Shown here in pieces: positions 45,089 to 53,509 of a DNA stretch of 64,000 bases. This stretch comes from CAZEQJ01 sp964514385 (GTDB taxonomy: Bacteria > Bacteroidota > Bacteroidia > Cytophagales > Cyclobacteriaceae), in the NCBI GenBank assembly GCA_964514385.1, contig CAZEQJ010000005.1, positions 1-64,000 on the forward strand. The letters run 5' to 3'. The number at the start of each line of letters is the position of its first letter. The first letter of the stretch is position 1. The notes under the pieces were generated by a model, which was given only the letters and a program-made list of their open reading frames with translations, had not been told where the DNA came from and made no database searches. A program made the position numbers and the translations under genes.

Positions 45089-46908
45089 TATTTAAAATAT
45101 GTTCTTAAATGTTCAAAATTTAAAATCGTATACGTTCTTGATTTATCCAATGCCTGATCGGGATACTGACAGGAAAACAACTCGTCGATGATCTGCTTCA
45201 TCTCCTTTTCGCTGAGAAGTGTCCCGCCTCCTACGGCAGTGCGGATTGCCAGTGCCCTCGCTATTGCCTCGTTTCTATCAAGTGTGAGTTCTTTACGATG
45301 AAGCTTAAACTGTTCGATCAACGATTCGAACAAGTCGGATGTTTCATTTTTTATGGTTTCGGCAGGCAGGCCATGCACAATATAACTTGACTGACCAAAC
45401 TCCTGAAAATCAAAACCCAGCTGACGTAATTCGTCAGCAATCTCGTGCACCAGCTCAAAATCCTGGGCGTTAAGCTCCACCACCTGTGGAAAAAGGAGCT
45501 GCTGTGAGGCAGCTGCCCGTGTTTCAAGCTCCCTGAGGTATTTTTCATATAGAATACGCTGGTGAGCGGCCTGCTGCCTGATCAGGAGCAAGCCTGACTT
45601 GATCGGACTGGCAATAAACTGTAGCCCCAACTGAAAAAAAGAAGACCGCTGCTGGTCATGGGCTACCTCCGTCATGCGGTTGGCTGCGCTGTCCAGCTTT
45701 ATTTCTGACTGTCCGGCATCATGATTAAACTGCGTGACCTGACTTATCCTGATCTCGCTCAGGTTTTCATCTTCAAATAGCTTTTCCCAATCTCCGGGAT
45801 TTTTATCCGGAAGGTTCCTGAAATGCAAATAATCCTGTGAGGGCCGGTTGCTTTGCTTAAAATCGGCAGTGATACGATCCAGGTTGACAGATGCGCTAAA
45901 GTCAAGTGAAGGTGAAACATTATGACTGCCCAAAGCTTGCTTCACGGTGGACTTTAAAATGCCATAGACCGTACGTTCATCATCAAATTTTACTTCATGT
46001 TTGGTAGGGTGAACATTGACGTCGATATGTTGTGGGTCGATCTCCAGAAACAGCACATAAAAAGGATAGCTATCCGAGTCAATGAGCTGCTCATAGGCTG
46101 TCATCACAGCATGATGGAGATAGTTGTTGCGAATATACCTTTGGTTAATGAAAAAATACTGCTCGCCACGAGTACGCTTTGCCTTATCAGGTTTACCGAT
46201 ATACCCCTTTACGGATAGCAGAGGTGTCTCTTCTGAGCAGGGTATGAGATTGTCCTGATAGCTTTTGCCATACAGCTCCACGATGCGGCGGCTTAACTTT
46301 CCCGAAGAAAGGTCGTAGCTCAGCAGATCCTGCTGATAAAAACGAAAGGCAATCTCCGGAAAGGCGAGTGCCACCCTGAAAAACTCTTCCAGCAGATGCT
46401 TCATCTCCACCGGATTGGATTTCAGGAAATTACGCCTGGCGGGAACGTTAAAAAACAGGTTTTTCACTGTTACCTGCGTGCCGTGATTCATGGATACCGG
46501 CTCCTGAAATTTAACTTCAGCACCCTCCACACATATATGCGTGCCTAATTCGTCTGATTCCCGTCGTGACTTAAGATCCATTTGGGCTACCGCAGCTATC
46601 GATGCCATCGCCTCACCACGGAACCCCATCGTGCGTATATTGAACAGGTCGTCAGACGATTTTATTTTAGAGGTGGCATGACGCTCCAGGCACATTCTGG
46701 CATCGGTGACAGACATGCCGGTACCATTATCCACTACCCGTATCATCTGCTTACCAGACTCTGCTACTACTACCGTAATGTCCGAAGCACCTGCGTCTAC
46801 ACTGTTTTCCAGCAATTCTTTCAGCACCGAAGCCGGCCGCTGCACTACCTCTCCTGCAGCGATCTGATTGGCCAGCACATCCGGCAGTACATGTACAATG
46901 TCATGCAT
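45088..46908 (-). CDS. mutL: DNA mismatch repair protein MutL
   Basis: A 606-residue protein. The GHKL ATPase part has LKELLENSVDAGASDI, RVVDNGTGMSVTDARMCL, RHATSKI and MGFRGEAMASIA. The transducer part follows, with DVNVHPTKHEVKF. In the C-terminal domain the metal-binding endonuclease motif DQHA-x2-E-x4-E should appear; instead the frame reads RQQAAHQRILYE, with several key acidic and His positions changed. It may therefore act as a matchmaker without nicking activity, or use variant residues. It is downstream of a small membrane-protein gene with no gap and leads to the two rhomboids. Confidence 0.96.
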   Translation of the reverse strand: MHDIVHVLPDVLANQIAAGEVVQRPASVLKELLENSVDAGASDITVVVAESGKQMIRVVDNGTGMSVTDARMCLERHATSKIKSSDDLFNIRTMGFRGEAMASIAAVAQMDLKSRRESDELGTHICVEGAEVKFQEPVSMNHGTQVTVKNLFFNVPARRNFLKSNPVEMKHLLEEFFRVALAFPEIAFRFYQQDLLSYDLSSGKLSRRIVELYGKSYQDNLIPCSEETPLLSVKGYIGKPDKAKRTRGEQYFFINQRYIRNNYLHHAVMTAYEQLIDSDSYPFYVLFLEIDPQHIDVNVHPTKHEVKFDDERTVYGILKSTVKQALGSHNVSPSLDFSASVNLDRITADFKQSNRPSQDYLHFRNLPDKNPGDWEKLFEDENLSEIRISQVTQFNHDAGQSEIKLDSAANRMTEVAHDQQRSSFFQLGLQFIASPIKSGLLLIRQQAAHQRILYEKYLRELETRAAASQQLLFPQVVELNAQDFELVHEIADELRQLGFDFQEFGQSSYIVHGLPAETIKNETSDLFESLIEQFKLHRKELTLDRNEAIARALAIRTAVGGGTLLSEKEMKQIIDELFSCQYPDQALDKSRTYTILNFEHLRTYFK

Positions 46909-47244
46909 CTAAAATCTCCTCCTCCATCGCAAAAATAAATAGATAGGGATAATGATCAACGGAATATATAATAACCAGTCGATGAAAAACACATATCCGA
47001 GAAAGACAGACATCAGCAGCAGGATGATCACGAGCTGAATAAGCCCTGCCGACATTTTTGTTGCCCTACGCCGCTGAAATGATTGTGATATGTTGGATTT
47101 TACAGAATAATGACTTTCTGTTTTCAGCTCCTGTCTGATACGGGCAGTGCGTTGCTGAATTTCCTCCCTGATCGGATCGTAGTACCGGGGCTGGAAGCTA
47201 AACTCTTTATGCCGTGGAAGCTTTATTATCGAAGGAAATTTCAT
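46909..47244 (-). CDS. Small membrane protein, unknown function
   Basis: A 111-residue protein with a soluble basic N-terminal half (PRHKEFSFQPRYYDP) and two closely spaced transmembrane helices (LIQLVIILLLMSVFLGYVFF and WLLYIPLIIIPIYLFL), ending in an arginine cluster. It is not a named family to me, but similar short proteins stand directly upstream of mutL in related bacteria as far as I recall. The stop abuts the mutL start without a gap, so it begins the mutL-rhomboid operon. Confidence 0.75.
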   Translation of the reverse strand: MKFPSIIKLPRHKEFSFQPRYYDPIREEIQQRTARIRQELKTESHYSVKSNISQSFQRRRATKMSAGLIQLVIILLLMSVFLGYVFFIDWLLYIPLIIIPIYLFLRWRRRF

Positions 47245-47249
47245 ATAAC

Positions 47250-47281
47250 TTTGAAATTCTTTGCTTACAAAAGTAGTTTTA
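47250..47281 (+). promoter_or_regulatory. Promoter-like element for the GH3/beta-lactamase gene
   Basis: TTTG at 47250-47253, a 20-base spacer and TAGTTTTA at 47274-47281 match the Bacteroidota -33/-7 pair with one mismatch in the -7 box. They would put transcription start about 20 bases before the ATG at 47308. Confidence 0.4.
47268..47275 (-). promoter_or_regulatory. -7 box for the mutL operon
   Basis: On the minus strand this reads TACTTTTG, an exact TAnnTTTG match, which would give a leader of under 20 bases before the ATG at 47244. It overlaps the plus-strand element, so the divergent promoters may interfere. No clear -33 TTTG is seen. Confidence 0.35.
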
Positions 47282-47307
47282 TAACATTAGAATTCCTCGG
47301 TTAGTTT

Positions 47308-50220
47308 ATGAAAGCTTTTTTAACCCTATTTTTCTCGCTGGCGCTCGCGTCACTTTTTGCACAACATTCATATGACCAAAAGACTGTATGGGTAGATAGT
47401 GTATATGAAGCCATGACACTGGAGGAGAGGGTAGGACAGCTATTTATGGTGGCGGCATATTCCAATAAAGGGGAGAAGCACCGCCGTGAGATAGAGGAGC
47501 TGATAGCGGATTACCATATTGGTGGGCTGATTTTTTTTCAGGGGGGTCCCGGCCGGCATCTACGCCTTCTCGACCACTACCAGTCTGTCTCGAAGCTGCC
47601 ACTGATGATAGGTATGGATGCAGAATGGGGTGTTGCCATGAGACTGGACAGCACAATGCGTTATCCTTATGCCATGACGCTGGGTGCCATCCGTGACGAT
47701 GACCTTCTGTATGATTTCGGCGCTTCGCTGGGCAGGCAATGCCGTAAACTGGGAGTTCATTTCAACTTTGCGCCGGTAGTGGATGTCAACAGTAATCCGG
47801 AAAACCCGGTGATCAACTACCGCTCCTTCGGCTCAGCACCGGCAAATGTAATCAGTAAAAGCATAGAGGTGATCCGCGGCATGCAGCATGAAGGGGTATG
47901 GGCCTGCGCCAAGCATTTTCCGGGGCATGGCGACACCAACCAGGACAGCCATAAAACCTTACCTACTGTAAGCGGCTCTCGCGAGCGTCTGAATGAAGTT
48001 GAATTAAAGCCCTTTCAGGCAGCAATTGAAAATGATGTGAAGTCGATCATGGTGGCTCATCTGAATGTGCCCGCTTTTGATGATAATAACCGGGCATCTA
48101 CCCTGTCACCCGATATTGTAACCGGGCTGCTGAAAGAAGACATGGGCTTCGAAGGCCTCATCTTTACCGATGCCCTGAACATGAAGGGCGTATCCGATTA
48201 TTATGAGCCGGGCGAACTTGAAACAATGGCACTCGATGCCGGCAACGACATCATGCTGTTCCCTGAAGATGTAGCAGAAGCCTCACGCCAGGTGAAACGA
48301 TGGGCACGTAGAAACAAAAGCAACTTTGAAGAGAAAGTGAAAAAAATACTGGCCACGAAATACGATCTTGGCCTGTACGATTACCAGTCCACAGACAGCA
48401 AAACAGTACTAAATAACCTGACAACACAGGAAGATCAGGCACTAATTGAAAATCTTTATCAGCGTGCCGTGACGGTAGTACAAAATGAGGGCATACTGCC
48501 AGTGCGCAGGCTTGATACCTTACGCATTGCTACTGTAAGCATCGGCGAAACCTACACTACCCCATTTCAATATTTTGCAGGCTACTACTCACAAATGACC
48601 CATTTTAACCTGCCTTATGATGCTACAGCAGATGAAAAAGTAGAGCTGCTGAACCTGCTGAACCAGTTTAACCTGGTGCTAGTGTCTCTCCATGGCAATC
48701 ATAACCAACGCACATCCAACTACGGCATTGATAAGAACATTGAGGACTTCCTCCATCAGCTCTACGACAATCAACTGGTGGTGACCAGTATATTTGCCAA
48801 CCCCTACGCCGCCTCATTTTTGAAGACCGGTCAGCCGCTGGTATTCGGATATGAAAATGTATACCAGGCACAGAAGGCAGCTGCACAGGTGATATTCGGA
48901 GCGAAAACTGCAGACGGAAGACTGCCGGTAGATGTAAACGATACATGGCGGGAAGGGATGGGCGAAATAGTCATCTACATCAAGCGGCTTGGGTTTTCGC
49001 ATCCGCTGAATGCCAAAATGGATGCCGATTACCTGGCAAATATTGAGGATATCGTGCGGGAGGCCATACAGGAACGTGCAATGCCGGGATGTCAGGTGTG
49101 GGCAGCAAAAAACGGGCAGGTCATCTATCATAAAAATTTCGGCTATCATACCTATGACAGCATCACGCCGGTCACGGATGAAACCATTTATGACCTTGCT
49201 TCTGTCACTAAGGTCGCAGCCACATTGCAGGCTGTGATGTTCCTCGAAGAGCGAAATGTCATCCAGCTTGATAAGCGCCTCGTGCAGTATCTGCCGGATG
49301 TGCGCCGTACCAACAAACGCAACCTTGACCTGAGAAGCATTCTGATGCATGAAGCCGGGCTTATGCCATTCATACCCCACTATAAACGCACGGTGAATGA
49401 CTCGCTTCCCAGCCAGCACTACTACAGGCCCTACCCGGAATCATCGTATGTGCTGAATGTCGCCAACGGGCTCTACACACATTACAGTATGCCCGATAGT
49501 GTCTGGCGCTGGACACTCGATTCAGACCTGATGAAAAAAGGGCTGTTCAAATCCTACTCGTACCGCTACAGTGATATTGGTTTTTACCTGATGCACCGCC
49601 TGGCTGAATATCAGCTAAACCAACCCCTGGACCAGTTTATGGATCAGAATTTTTATCAGCCACTGGGCATGGCAACTACAACGTACAATCCCCTATGCAA
49701 ATTTCCGCTTGACCGCATTGCACCTACTGAAGACGACCGCAGGTTCAGGAATACACTTATTCAGGGTACCGTACATGATGAGGGAGCTGCCCTGTATGGT
49801 GGTGTCGCCGGTCATGCCGGCCTTTTTTCGTCAGCCTCTGACATCATAAAACTCATGCAAATGAACCTTCAGCATGGCTATTACGGTGGTTTTACCTATT
49901 TTCTGCCCAGCACCATCAGCAGGTTTGCAAGCCATCAGAGCGATGACAGCCGTCGCGGAATAGGTTGGGATATGAAATCGCGTGAACCGGGCAGAGGTGC
50001 CTGCTCGTCCTACGCCAGTGATGATTCCTTTGGTCACTCAGGCTTCACGGGTACACTGGTATGGGCTGATCCGGCATATGACCTTGTCTATATCTTTTTA
50101 TCCAACCGGGTCTACCCTGATATGACAAACAATAAACTGATAACTTCAAACATTCGTACCCGTATTCAGGATATACTATATGAATCAATTTTTGAATACG
50201 AAAAGTATCGTCAGCTGTAG
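47308..50220 (+). CDS. Secreted GH3 beta-N-acetylglucosaminidase fused to a beta-lactamase-like domain
   Basis: A 970-residue protein. Signal peptide MKAFLTLFFSLALASLFAQ. The GH3 half (about 25-560) has the NagZ signature with catalytic histidine (CAKHFPGHGDTNQDSH) and the nucleophile aspartate in LIFTDALNMKGV. The C-terminal half (about 590-960) is a class C beta-lactamase/transpeptidase-like serine hydrolase with SVTK (Ser-x-x-Lys), a tyrosine in RYSDIGFYLM and HSGFTG in the KTG position. The first half cleaves N-acetylglucosamine from muropeptides. The second may act on peptidoglycan peptides. This fusion occurs elsewhere in Bacteroidota. It is followed by bshA after 3 bases. Confidence 0.92.
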   Translation: MKAFLTLFFSLALASLFAQHSYDQKTVWVDSVYEAMTLEERVGQLFMVAAYSNKGEKHRREIEELIADYHIGGLIFFQGGPGRHLRLLDHYQSVSKLPLMIGMDAEWGVAMRLDSTMRYPYAMTLGAIRDDDLLYDFGASLGRQCRKLGVHFNFAPVVDVNSNPENPVINYRSFGSAPANVISKSIEVIRGMQHEGVWACAKHFPGHGDTNQDSHKTLPTVSGSRERLNEVELKPFQAAIENDVKSIMVAHLNVPAFDDNNRASTLSPDIVTGLLKEDMGFEGLIFTDALNMKGVSDYYEPGELETMALDAGNDIMLFPEDVAEASRQVKRWARRNKSNFEEKVKKILATKYDLGLYDYQSTDSKTVLNNLTTQEDQALIENLYQRAVTVVQNEGILPVRRLDTLRIATVSIGETYTTPFQYFAGYYSQMTHFNLPYDATADEKVELLNLLNQFNLVLVSLHGNHNQRTSNYGIDKNIEDFLHQLYDNQLVVTSIFANPYAASFLKTGQPLVFGYENVYQAQKAAAQVIFGAKTADGRLPVDVNDTWREGMGEIVIYIKRLGFSHPLNAKMDADYLANIEDIVREAIQERAMPGCQVWAAKNGQVIYHKNFGYHTYDSITPVTDETIYDLASVTKVAATLQAVMFLEERNVIQLDKRLVQYLPDVRRTNKRNLDLRSILMHEAGLMPFIPHYKRTVNDSLPSQHYYRPYPESSYVLNVANGLYTHYSMPDSVWRWTLDSDLMKKGLFKSYSYRYSDIGFYLMHRLAEYQLNQPLDQFMDQNFYQPLGMATTTYNPLCKFPLDRIAPTEDDRRFRNTLIQGTVHDEGAALYGGVAGHAGLFSSASDIIKLMQMNLQHGYYGGFTYFLPSTISRFASHQSDDSRRGIGWDMKSREPGRGACSSYASDDSFGHSGFTGTLVWADPAYDLVYIFLSNRVYPDMTNNKLITSNIRTRIQDILYESIFEYEKYRQL

Positions 50221-50223
50221 ATA

Positions 50224-51375
50224 ATGAATATTGGAATTGTTTGCTACCCTACCTATGGTGGCAGTGGCGTTGTCGCTACAGAATTGGGAAAGGCATTAGC
50301 TGATAAGGGTCATAAGATTCATTTTATTACCTACTCACAGCCATCCCGGCTTGATTTTTTTAGCGAAAATATCTCCTACCATGAAGTCTCTGTCAGGAAA
50401 TACCCCTTATTTGATTTTCCTCCCTATGAGCTGGCACTCGCCAGTTCAATGGTGAATGTGGCCAAGTATGAGAAACTGGATCTGCTGCATGTACATTATG
50501 CCATCCCTCACGCCTCGGCAGCCTATATGGCCAAACAGATATTGAAAACACACGGCATTTCCATACCTGTCATCACGACATTGCATGGTACTGACATAAC
50601 CCTGGTGGGTAAAGAAGAGTCGTTTGAGCCTGTAGTTACGTTTTCCATAAATGAAAGCGATGGCGTAACCGCAGTAAGCGAAAGTCTCAAGCAGGACACC
50701 TATGAGCATTTCAACGTGCGTAACGGCATCAAGGTGATCCCCAATTTTATTGACCTTTCACGCTTCAAACGCCAGAAAAAGGAACATTTCAAACGCGCTA
50801 TCTGTCCTGAAGGTGAAAAACTCATTGTACATACCTCAAACTTCAGAAAGGTAAAGCGGGTAGATGATGTGGTACGGATATTTCATGAGATCAGAAAAAA
50901 AATACCGGCCAAGCTCCTGATGGTAGGTGACGGTCCGGAACGTACCAACACCGAAAAAATGTGCCGGGATCTGGGCGATTGCGATCATATCCGCTTTCTG
51001 GGTAAGCTTGACGCCATTGAAGAGGTGCTTTCCGTAGCGGATCTTTTCCTTATGCCCTCAGAAAAGGAAAGCTTCGGGCTGGCAGCGCTTGAAGCGATGG
51101 CCTGCGAAGTGCCCGTGGTGTCTTCCAATACTGGCGGTATTCCGGAACTGAACCTCGATGGCTTTTCCGGTTACACCTGTGATGTGGGTGATATTAACAA
51201 CATGGTGTCAAAGTCACTTCATATACTCGAAGATGCCCATCTGCCTTATTTCAAGGAAAATGCACTGAAGAGAGCAAAAGAATTTGATGTTCACAACATA
51301 CTGCCACAATATGAGGATTACTACCGGGAGGTAGTGGAAAAAACAAGAAGCCGAAAAGCGACAGAAGTCATATAA
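50224..51375 (+). CDS. bshA: N-acetyl-alpha-D-glucosaminyl L-malate synthase
   Basis: A 383-residue GT4 enzyme. It starts MNIGIVCYPTYGGSGVVATE, the BshA fingerprint, and carries LLHVHYAIPHASAAYMA, TTLHGTDITLVG, the acidic ESFGLAALEAMACEVPVVSS and NTGGIPEL segments. It joins GlcNAc from UDP-GlcNAc to L-malate, the first step of bacillithiol synthesis, the thiol used by many Bacteroidota instead of glutathione. The bshB and bshC genes are not in this window. It is coupled tightly to the GH3/beta-lactamase gene upstream, possibly by shared need for GlcNAc metabolism (inference). Confidence 0.94.
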   Translation: MNIGIVCYPTYGGSGVVATELGKALADKGHKIHFITYSQPSRLDFFSENISYHEVSVRKYPLFDFPPYELALASSMVNVAKYEKLDLLHVHYAIPHASAAYMAKQILKTHGISIPVITTLHGTDITLVGKEESFEPVVTFSINESDGVTAVSESLKQDTYEHFNVRNGIKVIPNFIDLSRFKRQKKEHFKRAICPEGEKLIVHTSNFRKVKRVDDVVRIFHEIRKKIPAKLLMVGDGPERTNTEKMCRDLGDCDHIRFLGKLDAIEEVLSVADLFLMPSEKESFGLAALEAMACEVPVVSSNTGGIPELNLDGFSGYTCDVGDINNMVSKSLHILEDAHLPYFKENALKRAKEFDVHNILPQYEDYYREVVEKTRSRKATEVI

Positions 51376-51405
51376 TTATGTACATTTAAGTTTATCTGTC
51401 TAAAA

Positions 51406-52134
51406 ATGTGTACAGTCACCCTCATACCGACCGGACCAGCAAGCTACATACTGACCAGTAACCGGGATGAAGCTCCAGCCAGGGCGACAACACAATTTCC
51501 ATCATATCGCACATCGTTGGGCAGTCTGTTGCTTTTTCCGCGTGACGAGGGCGCCGGCGGAACATGGATCTGTACCAGTGATACCGGATTGAGCATCTGC
51601 CTGCTGAATGGCGCTTTTCAACCCCATCATAGAACCCCACCCTATAGAATCAGCCGGGGCATCATGTTGCTTGAGGCAATGGAATGCATACGCCCTGAAG
51701 AATTTATCTCCAACTACATGTTTGACGGTATTGAGCCATTTACCATGATCTTCACCGACATTCAGGATGGCAGCATTGTAGCACATGAACTGCGCTGGGA
51801 TGGTGAGCAAAAGCATGTATCAGATATCGATACAACCAAAAATCACCTGTGGGCCAGCGCCACCTTGTATGACGCCGGTTCGGTAATGAAACGAAAAGAA
51901 AGGTTTGAACAGCATGTATCTATGCCTGCCGGCGTGGAAGATGTGCTTTCTTTTCACCTTCTTGACCATGACAACCGCCACTCCGATAGCATCGTCATGG
52001 ATAGGGGTTTTGTTAAAACACTGAGCGTCACAAGCTTATCTGTAGACACCAGGCGCACCCACATGATTTACAAAGACGTGAATCCGCTAAAAACCTATGA
52101 ATTTACACTCGCGCATCAACCGGCCCGGTCATAG
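51406..52134 (+). CDS. NRDE/TANGO2-family protein
   Basis: A 242-residue protein. It begins MCTVTLIPTG with a cysteine at position 2, as in Ntn-hydrolase-like TANGO2 proteins, followed by YILTSNRDEAPAR, the N-R-D-E signature, and then GGTWICTSDTGLSICLLNGA. Family members are linked to heme handling or unknown hydrolase chemistry. The family call is secure; the reaction is unknown. It follows bshA by 30 bases and its 3' end overlaps a tiny lipoprotein gene on the other strand. Confidence 0.85.
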   Translation: MCTVTLIPTGPASYILTSNRDEAPARATTQFPSYRTSLGSLLLFPRDEGAGGTWICTSDTGLSICLLNGAFQPHHRTPPYRISRGIMLLEAMECIRPEEFISNYMFDGIEPFTMIFTDIQDGSIVAHELRWDGEQKHVSDIDTTKNHLWASATLYDAGSVMKRKERFEQHVSMPAGVEDVLSFHLLDHDNRHSDSIVMDRGFVKTLSVTSLSVDTRRTHMIYKDVNPLKTYEFTLAHQPARS

Positions 52135-52231
52135 AATAGGTGGGGCAGGTAGCTGAATAACTACAAGACGTCAAGGCAACAAGTGAGAGCAAACACACGA
52201 TAAACACTAAATTCTTTAACCACTTTTTCAT
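52103..52231 (-). CDS. Tiny 42-residue lipoprotein
   Basis: The frame encodes MKKWLKNLVFIVCLLSLVAL followed by TSC and about 19 more residues, SYSATCPTYSMTGPVDARV. It has a basic n-region, a hydrophobic core and an L-T-S-C lipobox, so it looks like a genuine lipoprotein. It ends inside the 3' end of the NRDE gene on the opposite strand (32-base overlap). Very short lipoproteins with a C-P-x-Y motif are common in Bacteroidota. The function is unknown. Confidence 0.6.
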   Translation of the reverse strand: MKKWLKNLVFIVCLLSLVALTSCSYSATCPTYSMTGPVDARV

Positions 52232-52395
52232 CAACTCACATTTTTTAGTTACTTACATCAGCAAAACAAGTCATAATCACCGACAGGATTTGAAACATTG
52301 TCTGCTATTTGGTACGTTCAACAGTTATCGAAAAGAAATGAAGCAAATAGCAACATTCAGCGGCCCGCCGATGTTAACTACTAAACTTCCCATTC

Positions 52396-53496
52396 ATGTT
52401 AGGATACGGATTCAGTAAATACATTCCTTCTAAAAAAGCAGGCAATCAGGGAACATTTGACAACCTGTTCCAGCTATTTCAGCAGTTAATACTGATAACC
52501 AGCGGTGATGTATCAGAAGCTTTGAACTGGCTGACCGAGCTTGACAAACAATACAACATCAGCAACCCCGGCTATGGAATAGGCGATTTTATCGAAGACC
52601 TTAAAAATAAAGGTTACATATCGGATAAAACCCCTGACGGATCTTTTGAAATAACAGCAAAAAGCGAACAAACCTTACGCAAAAACGCCTTGGAGGAAAT
52701 CTTCGGTAAGCTAAAAAAAGGTGGAAAAGGCAACCATAAAACACCCCATACCGGGCAGGGCGATGAAATATCGACAGATGTAAGACCTTTTGAGTTTGGC
52801 GACTCCCATTTTCAGATCAATCTTACCGACTCGTTCCGAAATGCGCAAGTCAACCACGGCTTTGATCAGTTTATGCTCACCGAAAATGACCTTGAGGTCC
52901 GGGATACTGAATATAAGACGCAGACATCGACCGTGCTGATGATCGACATCAGCCATTCCATGATACTTTATGGTGAAGACAGAATCACGCCCGCAAAAAA
53001 AGTTGCAATGGCTCTGGCCGAAATGATCACACGAAAATATCCTAAGGATACACTTGATGTATTGGTGTTCGGAAATGACGCCTGGCAGATCGAGATCAAA
53101 GACCTGCCTTATCTGAAAGTAGGCCCGTTCCATACCAATACCATAGCCGGTCTCGAGCTGGCGATGGATATACTCAGAAGAAGAAAAAATGCCAATAAGC
53201 AGATATTTATGATCACGGATGGTAAACCAACCTGTATGAAAGTGGGCATCAAATATTATAAAAACAGCTTTGGCATCGACCAGAAAATTCTCAGCAAAAC
53301 ACTGAATCTCGGCGCTCAGTGCCGAAGACTCAATATTCCCATTACTACATTTATGATCGCTTCCGATCCCTATCTGCAGCAGTTTGTGCGCGAATTTACC
53401 CAGGTAAATAATGGCAATGCTTACTACAGCTCATTGCAGGGATTGGGTGATCTTGTTTTTGAAGATTATAACCGAAACCGTAGAAAACGATTCTAA
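52396..53496 (+). CDS. VWA-domain protein
   Basis: A 366-residue protein without signal peptide. The C-terminal half (about 170-360) is a von Willebrand factor A domain. The MIDAS DxSxS is LMIDISHSMILYG, the threonine motif is FHTNTIAGLELAM, and the third motif is IFMITDGKPT. The N-terminal half is a helical domain of unknown kind. Such proteins pair with MoxR ATPases as in magnesium/cobalt chelatases and other assembly machines, and the MoxR gene follows after 13 bases. The upstream 164 bases show no confident promoter. Confidence 0.9.
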   Translation: MLGYGFSKYIPSKKAGNQGTFDNLFQLFQQLILITSGDVSEALNWLTELDKQYNISNPGYGIGDFIEDLKNKGYISDKTPDGSFEITAKSEQTLRKNALEEIFGKLKKGGKGNHKTPHTGQGDEISTDVRPFEFGDSHFQINLTDSFRNAQVNHGFDQFMLTENDLEVRDTEYKTQTSTVLMIDISHSMILYGEDRITPAKKVAMALAEMITRKYPKDTLDVLVFGNDAWQIEIKDLPYLKVGPFHTNTIAGLELAMDILRRRKNANKQIFMITDGKPTCMKVGIKYYKNSFGIDQKILSKTLNLGAQCRRLNIPITTFMIASDPYLQQFVREFTQVNNGNAYYSSLQGLGDLVFEDYNRNRRKRF

Positions 53497-53509
53497 AATC
53501 TGATATCTC

